NCBI GenBank assembly: GCA_038049695.1 | Contig: CP142454.1 | Location: 76,671,501-76,735,500 of the forward strand | Origin: Cinnamomum chago | Lineage: Eukaryota; Streptophyta; Magnoliopsida; Laurales; Lauraceae | Direction: 5' to 3' | Length of the DNA: 64,000 bases | Part shown: positions 32,701-42,660 of the stretch, one piece after another | Layout: the number at the start of each line of letters is the position of its first letter | Position numbering within the stretch: position 1 is the stretch's first letter | Translations under genes and position numbers: made by a program | The notes under the pieces: generated by a model | Told to the model about the DNA's origin: nothing | Database searches by the model: none | Seen by the model: the letters and a program-made list of their open reading frames with translations, nothing else

Positions 32701-33836
32701 GGTGTCTCGGCAGGTGACTGTGCGCGCTTACGACGCTCTCTATATGGTCTTAAGCAAGCTCCGCGCGCTTGGTTTGAGAAATTTCGGGATGCTCTCATTC
32801 GTCTACAATTCTCTCAAAGTGCCTCGGATCCTTCTATGTTCCTGCATCGCTCTTCAAATGGGATTACTGTCCTCTTGGTGTACGTGGATGATATCATCAT
32901 ATCTAGGACAGATTCTGGCATGATCACTCATCTCCAAGCTTCCTTACATGAATCTTTTCATATGAAAGACTTAGGGCCTCTCACATACTTTTTAGGTCTT
33001 GAGGTTCATCAGTCCGCGAAAGGTCTCATCCTTGATCAGCACAAATATGCTATGGATCTCATTGAGACGGCTGGTCTTCAAAACTCAACTCCTGTAGATA
33101 CTCTTGTTGAGGCCAATCTTCAACTCGCACACGATACGGGTGATCTTCTTCCTGATGCCACAATGTATCGCCGTTTGGTCGGCAGCTTGATCTATTTGAC
33201 TATCACTCGGCCTGATATCTCATATGCGGTGAATCTGGTTAGTCAGTTCATGACACAACCACGCCATCTCCACCTCGTTGCTGTGCGGCGCATTCTTCGC
33301 TATGTTCTCCATACCCCATCTTGTGGACTTTTCTTTCCTGTGGGCAATTCGACTTCTCTCATTGCTTATTCAGATTCTGACTGGGCTGGATGCCCAGATA
33401 GTCGACGGTCTACCACGGGCTGGTGCATGTTCTGAGAGGACTCGTTGATCTCTTGGAAGTGTAAGAAACAAGATAAAGTCTCTAAATCATCCACAGAAGC
33501 CGAATATCGTGCGATGTCGGCCGCCACTTCTGAAATTGTCTGGCTTCGGGGTCTACTTTCTGAGCTTGGATTTCCACAATCTAGACCCACACCTCTCTAT
33601 GCTGACAATACCAGTGCCATACGGATTACTGAAAATCCTGTTTTCCATGAACGCACAAAACACATTGAAGTGACTTGTCATTACATACGTGATGCATTTG
33701 TGCGTGAAGCCATCACTCTTCCTCATGTTCCTACTAGTCTTCAAATTACTGATATTTTTACCAAGGGACTTCCTCGGCCACGGCACCAGTTCTTAGTTGG
33801 CAAATTGATGCTCGTTGACTCACCTGCATCAATTTG
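29734..33836 (+). pseudogene. Copia gag-pol, full order but several frame breaks
   Basis: Gag starts at 29734 (MDKPEITLIKFNGKNYTSW), shifts frame near 29850, and continues with gag helices and two zinc knuckles (CFGCKSYGHYASQC, CNYCKSNGHVISDC). Protease has WFLDSGASNHMT (about 30790). The frame shifts near 31190 into the GAG-pre-integrase region (LWHNRLGHPHSK), and again near 31530 inside integrase (HSDVWGITPV, FIDDHRRFTWVYF | LRSDSGGEYM, YTPQQNGVAERKNRHLLD). Integrase ends at a frameshift/stop near 32008. RT (32275-33435) has YGIDYEETFAPVAKM, LYQFDVKNAFLHGDL and the intact catalytic YVDDIIIS. A TGA at 33433-33435 interrupts RNase H, which then runs to the final stop (33837) with [13 protein letters not shown] and FTKGLPRPRHQF. 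Catalytic motifs persist but the protein cannot be made in one piece. Confidence 0.95.
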
Positions 33837-33844
33837 AGGGGGGG

Positions 33845-34133
33845 TGTCAAATGGGTCAGTGGGTCATGGTCCAATGGGTCAGTGGGTCACAACCCATGGC
33901 AGAAAAAAGCCCAACTCGTGGGTCAAAACAAGCCTCGTTTGTACAGCTATGTAATTTATTTCCTGCCTTATTAGGAGATCTGACTAGCATACAATTACTG
34001 TAATTTAGCTAATTGCCTCAATTCTTGTGACACATATAGCAACTTTAATCTATATAATGAAAGATCGAGACCCTCTAAAGGATCATCGAATTCACAAAGG
34101 CTCTTGTCTCTTCTTCTCTTGCTGGTTTTGACA
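33845..34133 (+). repeat. 3' LTR of the copia element
   Basis: 289 bp, starting TGTCAAATGG after the polypurine tract (TTGAGGGGGGG, 33834-33844) and ending TTTTGACA before AGTAA. Against the 5' LTR I count two substitutions (C for T near 33918, G for A near 34028) and a 20-bp deletion. Confidence 0.96.
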
Positions 34134-34795
34134 AGTAAGACCAAATACTATGAACAGTCTAAATATTCTGTTGTTTGCTGAGGAGATTTGCATAATCTCA
34201 ATAGAGGGAGAAGAACTAGAAGAACTAGGACTACCGGAAGCATAAGTGGACCATAACCCACTTGTTATTATTACTTGGTATAATAATTATGAATGAAAAC
34301 TATTACCCTTAGCAGAGTACCCTAACAGTTACCATTTTTTTATCATACCTAGGATCCACATTCTCAACTACTCTCTGCTTAGTATTTTGCTTAATTACTT
34401 GTTGTTTTGTTTACTTAATTACTTCTTGTTTTGCTTCTCTTGTCTCTTGCCTCAAACGTTGAGGCGTTTGAGGTACAAACTTGTCCATTTGTATTTGGGG
34501 GGTCAGTAAGACCAAATACTATGAACAGTCTAAATATTCTGCTATTTGCTGAGGAGATTTGCATAATCTCAATAGAGGGAGAAGAACTAGGACTACCGGA
34601 AGCATAAGTGGACCATAACCCACTTGTTATTATTACTTGGTATAATAATTATGAATGAAACTATTACCCTTAGCAGAGTACCCTAACAATTACCATTTTT
34701 TTTATCATACCTAGGATCCACATTCTCAACTACTCTCTGCTTAGTAATTTTTGCTTAAATTACTTGTTGTTTTGCTTCTCTTGTCTCTAGTCGCA
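34134..34795 (+). repeat. Tandem copies of an EPRV leader (~370-bp unit)
   Basis: GACCAAATACTATGAACAG, an AGAAGAACTAGG...CTACCGGAAGCATAAG stretch, GTGGACCATAACCCACTTG and a CTACTCTCTGC block occur twice (from 34139 and 34509). GTTGAGGCGTTTGAGGT precedes each copy (28630 before the copia insertion, and 34458). Confidence 0.8.
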
Positions 34796-34799
34796 CTGG

Positions 34800-35335
34800 A
34801 GGGTATCTAATTCTTCTCGAAGCTGGATTAATCCAGAGGTTAGAAAATTTTGAGAATTTCCTATGGCTTGCTAATTCTCCATTTTTGACGATGTAACACT
34901 GTGCCTTTGTTTTGTAACAATTTCTTCAATTCTGTCTAGGAATTGTTGCGCTGCAGTGGTAATTGGAACTGTAGTAGCTGGGCGTAATTGCTCATATTTG
35001 GCAATATTCATTATTGAGGGATCTGCGCCAGTAGCCCTTTCGATGGCTCTTATACCTTTAGAGAATTTTATGTCAAACATTCCATGTATTGGATGAGTTT
35101 GTCCTCAGCTTCTTTGGCTGTTATCAAGTCTCCGTAGATTTGTACGAAGGCTTCTCCAAAGTTTTTTGGGATTTGGTTATCTATTTTAGATCTAACCTTA
35201 GCTAAGGTATTATCTATTAGATTTAGCCTTATTGGTGATTTTAGCTTGAGTCAAGCTTATTTTACCAATGACTTCAAATAACCATTCTATTCTGTCACTA
35301 AGATGGTTACCTAGTGCTCCTAGCTATGCTAGGGT
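34800..35335 (-). pseudogene. EPRV ORF fragments near a rearrangement point
   Basis: Minus strand, between frame breaks: an α-helical piece (AKVRSKIDNQIPKNFGEAF, GDLITAKEAEDKLIQYMEC) followed in another frame by KGIRAIERATGADPSIMN and TAAQQFLDRIEEIVTKQ (35080-34871). The composition resembles small caulimovirid ORFs, but I cannot match it to a named protein. At 34800-34860 the plus strand instead shows LLEAGLIQRLENFENF, a piece of ORF C in the opposite orientation. Confidence 0.45.
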
Positions 35336-35412
35336 AGGCTAAGAAACACTTTTTTTATTTTTATTTTCATTTTACAATTTTCTGGATTTTTTGAGATTTT
35401 TTCAGATTTTTT

Positions 35413-36310
35413 GGGCGATTTTTTTCAAATCGCACCGCTACGTAGCGTAGCGGTTTGGCGGCAGGCCGCTACTGCTATTTTCTCTGAAAATATAGAAGAA
35501 GGGAGTCTGTGAACCGATATCTGCCATAAAAGGTCCAAGCCATAATAAATGAGAAGCTATACGACTCAGCTCCAGCATAATTACTCTGATATAGCTGGCT
35601 CTTTTGGGTACTTGAATATTTCCTAATTGTTATGGTGCATTTACCGTTATTGCCTCTGTGAACATAGTAGCTAAATAATCCCAACGTGTTACATTTGCCC
35701 TTGGTACTTCGGTACAGCCTGCAACATTGTCAGGATTGTGGCCCAAGTGCTGCTCGAATCTTGTAATGTCCCCATTGGTCACTTTCCCACAAAATTTGCA
35801 CTTGATTTTCAACCGGTTATTCTCAATTGCTTTTCAACCGGTTATCCTCACCAAAGCTCCATGCGGAATCAATATTACGAGGCATTTTTAGTTATCAATT
35901 GGCAAACACAAATACACAATAGAAGACTAGTATGTTAAAAATTAAAAAAAAGAAAAACATGTTAGAGGAAACTTTTTTTGGGCGATTTTTTTCAAATCGC
36001 ACCGCTACATAGCGTAGCGGTTTGGCGGCAGGCCGCTACTGCTATTTTCATCCTTGCCCTTGGTACTTCAGTACAGCCTGCAACATTGTCAGGATTGTGG
36101 CCCAAGTGCTGCTCGTATCTTGTAATGTCCCCATTGGTCACTTTCCCACAAAATTTGCACTTGATTTTCAACCGGTTATTCTCAATTGCCTCACCAAAGC
36201 TCCATGCGGAATCAATATCACGAGGCATTTTTAGTTATCAATTGGCAAACACAAATACACAATAGAAGACTAGTATGTTAAAAATTAAAAAAAAGAAAAA
36301 CATTTTAGAG
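35413..36310 (-). repeat. Two tandem hAT-derived units (BED exon fused to a GC-rich palindromic end)
   Basis: From 35413 and 35980 the same order appears: GGGCGATTTTTTTCAAATCG, a CACCGCTACNTAGCGTAGCGG palindrome, GGCGGCAGGCCGCTACTG, then (minus strand) the hAT BED finger with intact CKFC...H...H ligands (35890-35698; 36228-36060) and its 5' flank (AGTATGTTAAAAATTAAAAA, as at 1869). Most of the transposase is deleted, so these are defective internally deleted derivatives. The first unit also has a 22-bp duplication (TTTTCAACCGGTTAT) and the chloroplast insert. Confidence 0.8.
35481..35694 (-). other. ndhH: Chloroplast ndhH fragment in nuclear DNA (NUPT)
   Basis: The minus strand translates to a contiguous part of NdhH, the 49-kDa-type subunit of the plastid NADH dehydrogenase-like complex: VTRWDYLATMFTEAITVNAP, then (after a stop where Glu is expected) [39 protein letters not shown] and [10 protein letters not shown]. 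About 71 codons with one nonsense change. It sits between the palindromic end and the BED fragment of the first hAT-derived unit; the second unit has only a few bases there. Not functional. Confidence 0.9.
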
Positions 36311-36319
36311 GAAACATTG

Positions 36320-37017
36320 TAAATGTCATCTATATCTATCATGTAATCTGGGAAGACACTGAAGAAAATTATTCCTGTATCGTCTGAAGTTGGTAAGCCT
36401 TCTATCTTGAAAAATAGCGAGGACCTTTCCTCCTAAATTTTTTCTAGCCATTATCTTTATGACCACTTGGACTGCTGCCATATGAATATATTTGTATCCC
36501 TTTTTCCTTTCGGCTTCTATACTTCTTGTAAATAGAGGGACCAAATGTATAGCATTGATGTGGTATAACTCTTTCCACTCAAATCTTGGCACTTTAAAAT
36601 TTTGGACAGATTTCTCAATCTATTCTAATTCCATATTCTGCGGCTGTGATGGTCATATGGCTGTATGACCTAGTTCTAGTTAAGGCTCTCATCATCTTTA
36701 GGTTTTCTTTTAAAGAAGGTTTTGAGAAGGCGGGGATCCATCAGAGATATTCTCTATCTCTTCTTCACCATAAGTCACTTTTCTTTTGTGCTTTGGTTTA
36801 GGACTCTTGACTTCTTCTTGTTCAAGAGTTTTTCTTAACTCATGAACTTGGGTTTCCATTTTTTCCAGTCCTTTGGAAAAGCTAGTTTCCAGTTCTTGGA
36901 TTCCAGCTATTAACCAATTATTTTGAGAGACTATCTTAGTTAAACTCTCAGAGGTGGATTTACAGCTTGGTTACCAGTAGATACAACTCTGTGTTGAACT
37001 TTTTCTTCGAAATTCAT
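36320..37017 (-). pseudogene. EPRV lineage C: coiled-coil and movement-protein ORF, broken
   Basis: Start ATG at 37017 (MNFEEKVQHRVVSTG). A broken helical region follows (IQELETSFSKGLEKMETQV, KPKHKRKVTYGEEE), then a 30K-type movement protein core (36592-36326): VPRFEWKELYHINAIHLVPL, YKYIHMAAVQVVIKIMARK, VLAIFQDRRLTNF. After a frameshift, FFSVFPDYMIDIDDIYN matches the hydrophobic VFP-xx-DLxD block of caulimovirid movement proteins. It is distinct from the movement protein at 23.8 kb. The MP reading ends in hAT DNA at about 36310. Confidence 0.72.
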
Positions 37018-37062
37018 CGTTACAGTTTTCACTGTAAGATATCTAGGATAGAGTTTATCTTT

Positions 37063-37290
37063 TCAGAGATCTTCTGTACTTTTGCTTCTAACAGTCTTGT
37101 GTAGTTGTTCTAGGGTTTGATTTCCTTTGTGAATGTTTCTGAATAACTCAATGTTATATTTTCCACACTCTTCCTTTATATTATCGACTAACTCTTCGTG
37201 TCGTTTAAGCTGATGTAAAACGAGTCTGCCTTGTCGATCTAGGTCTTCAGATAACTGCTCAAAAGGAGAGAGCAGGGGTGCTTTAGACAT
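37063..37290 (-). pseudogene. EPRV lineage C ORF1, copy 1 (frame-shifted end)
   Basis: Starts MSKAPLLSPFEQLSEDLDRQ at 37290, 19 bp after the primer site, and is helical throughout (RLVLHQLKRHEELVDNIKEE). It ends early at TVRSKSTEDL because of a small deletion relative to the plus-strand copy at 43231-43515. A second copy in the same orientation (38730-38541) is cut and fused to ORF C DNA. Confidence 0.65.
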
Positions 37291-37308
37291 CCCAAAAGAG
37301 TCGACTTG

Positions 37309-37366
37309 GCTCTGATACCATTTAATAACCACCCTAAACCCTAAACCCTAAACCCTAAACCCTAAA
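37309..37366 (-). promoter_or_regulatory. EPRV lineage C primer site with expanded telomere-type repeats
   Basis: The minus strand reads (TTTAGGG)x5 (37366-37332), GGTTATTAAA, then TGGTATCAGAGC (37320-37309), the tRNA-Met primer site. The sister copies have two repeats (43176-43189) or one plus a degenerate one (38757-38769). The spacing to the primer site is the same in all. Confidence 0.85.
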
Positions 37367-37369
37367 CCA

Positions 37370-37945
37370 AACTTCGCGGTCAATCTCAAACCTCTCATAG
37401 GGAACGAGACAAGGACCGAAGTTCCATTTAGGAATTTAAAGCAAAGAATTTAGAATTTAAAACTCAGGAATTTACTGCAAAGGATTTAGATTAAGTAATC
37501 TTAGAGAATAGTGAATGTGGAAGCTTAAAAGATAACTACATTAATAAAGAAAACTTACAGCTTAAGATAGACTGGAACAGTAGTCTTTACAGGAAGCTTC
37601 AAGCTCAAGAAACACACTAGAAACAAAACAGAGGTCACCACAGTCGTTTCCCGGTGCCTTCTCCATCAAGCAACTAAGTCTTAAATAGACCCCGGACCTC
37701 AAACAACATAAACCAAATTGAAATAAAAGATAACGTCCATTGCGCATGGAGCAGCGTGGCAGACAAAAGGAATCTGCTTTCGGCGAAAGTGGTGCGCTGG
37801 ATAATTTGCGGTCGTTCTTTTCGCCTTGTTGGATGCTTTCAGCTACAATGACAGTCCTTTACTTTCTTGAAAGGTTACTGTTGAATCACGTGAAGCTTGA
37901 CTTTTTCACCTATCGAGGTGATTTTCCAGATTTTCCCATCCAACA
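37370..37945 (-). promoter_or_regulatory. EPRV lineage C intergenic region and leader, minus copy
   Basis: Contains the TATA-like CTATTTAAGAC (minus strand near 37690), the GGCACCGGGAAACGAC block (about 37665), TTTCGCCGAAAGCAG (about 37780) and an A/T-rich tract before the primer site. Parallel copies occur at 38770-39360 (minus) and 42661-43200 (plus). Confidence 0.65.
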
Positions 37946-40900
37946 CTGTCTAAGTCAATAAAATAATCCTCCTGGGGGTCTTAATTGGCGTCTTGCTAGA
38001 ACTCATGGTTGTACAGATTAGTGTCCATTAAAGTTTCCAAGTTAACAAAATCGGATGCCATAATTGTTTGCTTTTGTATGGCGTTTCTGAGATTGATAAG
38101 GAGTTGTTTTTGTTTAGGAAACTGGTGCTCTTTGTCATTGTAGGATATCAGAATCCTTTCATCTCCCCCAATAATTGGAAGATTGCAGGACACTATTTGA
38201 GTTAGGTTCCAGAATTGTTTAACCCTTATTTCTTGTAAGGTAAGTCGAATATGGATAGGATCTTCTTGAACTATCCATTCTGGAATCTTTTCAGCAGCTC
38301 TGAGAGGAGGCAGTTCTTCATCTCTTCTTAATTCGATGAAGTGATAGCTTGGATAATACAGAGTTTCTTTTTCTTGCTGCTCGTTCTCTTGTTCTTCCCA
38401 TTCGGGAATGACGAAGATGAAATCAGCTACTACTGTTTTTGCTGCCGGATGCTTTGTGAACCATAGCCCTAGGGCTCTTTGAATACAAACTGGTAGAAAA
38501 TTATAATATTTTTCTGTTTTTACAAAATTTGCCCTTTGAATTTGCCCTTTGTGAATGTTTCTGAATAACTCAATGTTATCTTTTTCACACTCTTCCTTTA
38601 TATTATCGACTAACTCTTCGTGTCGTTTAAGCTAATGTAAAACGAGTCTGCCTTGTCGATCTAGGTCTTCAGATAACTGCTCAAAAGGAGAGAGCAGGGG
38701 TGCTTTAGACATCCCAAAAGAGTCGACTTGGCTCTGATACCATTTAATAACCACCATAAACCCTAAACCAAACTTTGCGGTCAATCTCAAACCTCTCATA
38801 GGGTAACAACGAGACAAGGACCGAAGTTCCATTTAGGAATTTAAAGCAAAGAATTTAGAATTTAAAACTCAGGAATTTACTGCAAAGGATTTAGATTAAG
38901 TAATCTTAGAGAATAGTGAATGTGGAAGCTTAAAAGATAACTACATTAATAAAGAAAACTTACACCTTAAGATAGACTGGAACAGTAGTCTTTACAGGAA
39001 GCTTCAAGCTCAAGAAACACACTAGAAACAAAACAGAGGTCACCACAGTCGTTTCCAAGTGCCTTCTCCATCAAGCAACTGAGTCTTAAATAGACCCCGG
39101 ACCTCAAACAACATAAACCAAATTGAAATAAAAGATAACGTCCATTGCGCATGGAGCAGCGTGGCAGACAAAAGGAATCTGCTTTCGGCGAAAGTGGTGG
39201 TGGTGCGCCGGATAATTTGCGGTCGTTCTTTTCGCCTGGATGCTTTCAGCTACAGTGACAGTCCTTTACTTTCTTGAAAGGTTACTGTTTATCACGTGAA
39301 GCTTGACTTTTTCACCTATCGAGGTGATTTTCCAGATTTTCCCATCCAACACTGTCTAAGTCAGTAAAATAATCCTCATGGGGGTCTTAATTGGCGTCTT
39401 GCCAGAACTCATGGTTGTACAGATTCGTGTCCATTAAAGTTTCCAATTTAACAAAATCGGATGCCATAATTGTTTGCTTTTGTATGGCGTTTCTTAGATT
39501 GTTGTTTTTGTTTAGGAAACTGGTGCTCTTTGAATCCTTTCATCTCCCCCAATAATTGGAAGATTGCAGGACACTATTTGAGTTAGGTTCCAGAATTCTT
39601 TTCGCCTGGATACTTTCTCCTTTCATCTCCCCCAATAATTGGAAGATTACAGGACACTATTTGAGTTAGGTTCCAGAATTGTTTAACCCTTATTTCTTGT
39701 AAGGTAAGTCGAATATGGATAGGATCTTCTTGAACTATCCATTCTGGAATCTTTTCAGCAGCTCTGAGAGGAGGCAGTTCTTCTTCTTTTCTTCTTAATT
39801 CGATGAAGTGATAGCTTGGATTATACAGAGCTTCTTTTTCTTACTGCTCGTTCTCTTGTTCTTCCCATTCGGGAATGACGGAGATGAAATCAGCTACTAC
39901 TGTTTTTGCTGCCGGATGCTTTGTGAACCATAGCCCTAGGGCTCTTTGAATACAAACTGGTAGAAAATTATAATATTTTTCTATTTTTACAAAATTTGCC
40001 CTTTGAATAAGTCCTGCCTCGAATAGTTCTCCAACTATTAGATTGTTGTTTTTGTTTAGGAAACTGGTGCTCTTTGTCATTGTAGGATATCAGAATCCTT
40101 TCATCTCCCCCAATAATTGGAAGATTGCAGGACACTATTTGAGTTAGGTTCCAGAATTCTTTTCGCCTGGATACTTTCAGCTACAGTGACAGTCCTTTAC
40201 TTTCTTGAAAGGTTACTGTTGAATCACGTGAAGCTTGACTTTTTCACCTATCGAGGTGATTTTCCAGATTTTCCCATCCAACACTGTCTAAGTCAGTAAA
40301 ATAATCCTCATGGGGGTCTTAATTGGCGTCTTGCCAGAACTCATGGTTGTACAGATTAGTGTCCATTAAAGTTTCCAATTTAACAAAATCGGATGCCATA
40401 ATTGTTTGCTTTTGTATGGCGTTTCTTAGATTGTTGTTTTTGTTTAGGAAACCGGTGCTCTTTGTCATTGTAGGATATCAGAATCCTTTCATCTCCCCCA
40501 ATAATTGGAAGATTGCAGGACACTATTTGAGTTAGGTTCCAGAATTGTTTAACCCTTATTTCTTGTAAGGTAAGTCGAATATGGATAGGATCTTCTTGAA
40601 CTATCCATTCTGGAATCTTTCATCTCCCCCAATAATTGGAAGATTGCAGGACACTATTTGAGTTAGGTTCCAGAATTCTTTTCGCCTGGATACTTTCAGC
40701 TACAGTGACAGTCCTTTACTTTCTTGAAAGGTTACTGTTGAATCACGTGAAGCTTGACTTTTTCACCTATCGAGGTGATTTTCCAGATTTTCCCATCCAA
40801 CACTGTCTAAGTCAGTAAAATAATCCTCATGGGGGTCTTAATTGGCGTCTTGCCAGAACTCATGGTTGTACAGATTAGTGTCCATTAAAGTTTCCAATTT

Positions 40901-41723
40901 AACAAAATCGGATGCCATAATTGTTTGCTTTTGTATGGCGTTTCTTAGATTGTTGTTTTTGTTTAGGAAACTGGTGCTCTTTGTCATTGTAGGATATCAG
41001 AATCCTTTCATCTCCCCCAATAATTGGAAGATTGCAGGACACTATTTGAGTTAGGTTCCAGAATTGTTTAACCCTTATTTCTTGTAAGGTAAGTCGAATA
41101 TGGATAGGATCTTCTTGAACTATCCATTCTGGAATCTTTTCAGCAGCTCTGAGAGGAGGCAGTTCTTCTTCTCTTCTTCTTAATTCGATGAAGTGATAGC
41201 TTGGATTATACAGAGTTTCTTTTTCTTACTGCTCGTTCTCTTGTTCTTCCCATTCGGGAATGACGGAGATGAAATCAGCTACTACTGTTTTTGCTGCCGG
41301 ATGCTTTGTGAACCATAGCCCTAGGGCTCTTTGAATACAAACTGGTAGAAAATTATAATATTTTTCTGTTTTTACAAAATTTGCCATTTGAATAAGTCCT
41401 GCCTCGAATAGTTCTCCAACTTCTGATGGCAACATCTTGTGCATCAGGATGCCTAAAGAGGTAAATCTTTTATCTCTATAGGTTCCCATTCCAACCCACC
41501 CTGGAAGTCTGGTTTGGATGGTAATACATTGTACACCAAGGAACAGGGTGTACCAGTTTGCTTCGTCACTAGTCACCTTTCTTAGGATCTTAGTGATGAT
41601 TTCTTCTGGAAGTTCCATTAAATAGTTTTCTAGCTGAGTTTGAACCATCTTGTCGGAATGCATTGTGATAATTTCAAAACCACTTAAGGACAATCCATCG
41701 AAAACCATCTTGTCGAAATGCAT
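37945..41723 (-). pseudogene. Array of broken EPRV lineage C ORF C copies, minus orientation
   Basis: Multiple partial copies of ORF C lie head to tail. The longest open stretch is 41723-41226 (LPEEIITKILRKVTSDEANW, YTLFLGVQCITIQTRLPGW, KYYNFLPVCIQRALGLWFTK, ISVIPEWEEQENEQ). Others are 40080-39841 and 38193-37996. Between them is a second leader/primer-site/ORF1 unit (39360-38541), showing a tandem viral unit. The reading frames are interrupted everywhere, partly by duplications (the block beginning TTTCATCTCCCCCAATAATT occurs six times between 39540 and 41010). Confidence 0.65.
40098..41130 (-). repeat. 519-bp tandem duplication inside the EPRV array
   Basis: Identical translated segments at 40117-40299 and 40636-40818, and near-identical ones at 40323-40535 and 40842-41054, show a period of 519 bp. 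The unit covers ORF C tail plus intergenic DNA. Confidence 0.88.
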
Positions 41724-41825
41724 TGTGATAATTTTAGAACCACTTAAGGATAATCCGTCGAAATTATCAAAAAAAGATTCTCCTTTTTCCCTCTTTGGAA
41801 GTTTTGGCCTCTGAGGGATCTTCCA

Positions 41826-42660
41826 GAAGAAATCATCACTAAGATCCTAAGAAAGGTGACTAGTGACGAAGCAAACTGGTACACCCTGTTCCTTGGTGTA
41901 CAATGCATTACCATCCAAACCAGACTACCAGGGTGGGCTGGAATGGGAACATAGAGATAAAAGATTTACCTCTTTAGACATCCTGATGCACAAGATGTTG
42001 CCATCAGAATTTGGAGAACTATTCGAGGCAGGACTTATTCAAAGGGCAAATTTTGTAAAAACAGAAAAATATTATAATTTTCTACCAGTTTGTATTCAAA
42101 GAGCCCTAGGGCTATGGTTCACAAAGCATCCTGCAGCAAAAACAGTAGTAGCTGATTTCATCTCCGTCATTCCCGAATGGGAAGAACAAGAGAACGAGCA
42201 GCAAGAAAAAGAAACTCTGTATATAACCAAGCTGTCACTTCATCGAATTAAGAAGAAGAGATGAAGAACTGGAAAAGATTCCAGAATGGATAGTTCAAGA
42301 AGATCCTATCCATATTCGACTTACCTTACAAGAAATAAGGGTTAAACAATTCTGGAACCTAACTCAAATAGTGTCCTGCAATCTTCCAATTATTGGGGGA
42401 GATGAAAGGATTCTGATATCCTACAATGACAAAGAGCACCAGTTTCCTAAACAAAAACAACTCCTTATCAATCTCAGAAACGCCATACAAAAGCAAACAA
42501 TTATGGCATCCGATTTTGTTAAATTGGAAACTTTAATGGACTATCTGTACAACCATGAGTTCTGGCAAGATGCCAATTATGAAGACCCCCAGGAGGATTA
42601 TTTTATTGACTTAGACAGTGTTGGATGGGAAAATCTGGAAAATCACCTCGATAGGTGAAA
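41826..42660 (+). pseudogene. EPRV lineage C ORF C, plus-strand copy, nearly complete tail
   Basis: Frames 41826-42264 and 42300-42658 with one or two shifts (near 41860 and 42265). Visible blocks: EEIITKILRKVTSDEANWYT, KYYNFLPVCIQRALGLWFTK, VVADFISVIPEWEEQENEQ, PEWIVQEDPIHIRLTLQEIR, NLPIIGGDERILISYNDKEH, and an acidic end (QDANYEDPQEDYFIDLDS). No known domain is recognised. Like ORF B it lies directly upstream of a promoter. The short NWYTL / EWYTL similarity to ORF B is suggestive only. Confidence 0.6.

Larger units (their letters stand above)
28673..34133 (+). mobile_element. Complete Ty1/copia retrotransposon (5,461 bp) with TSD AGTAA
   Basis: Two LTRs (28673-28981, 33845-34133), a tRNA-Met primer site, a polypurine tract and a 5-bp target duplication AGTAA (28668-28672 and 34134-34138) define the element. 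It is inserted in an EPRV leader. The LTRs differ by two substitutions and one 20-bp indel, yet the coding region has several frame breaks. Confidence 0.97.

Noticed and set aside
35475..35684. 69-codon minus-strand ORF starting MGLFSYYVHRGNN
   Set aside because: It is an out-of-frame reading of the chloroplast ndhH fragment.
37332..37366. Telomere or chromosome end
   Set aside because: Only five CCCTAAA units, inside a viral leader present in other copies with two units; the surrounding DNA is internal.
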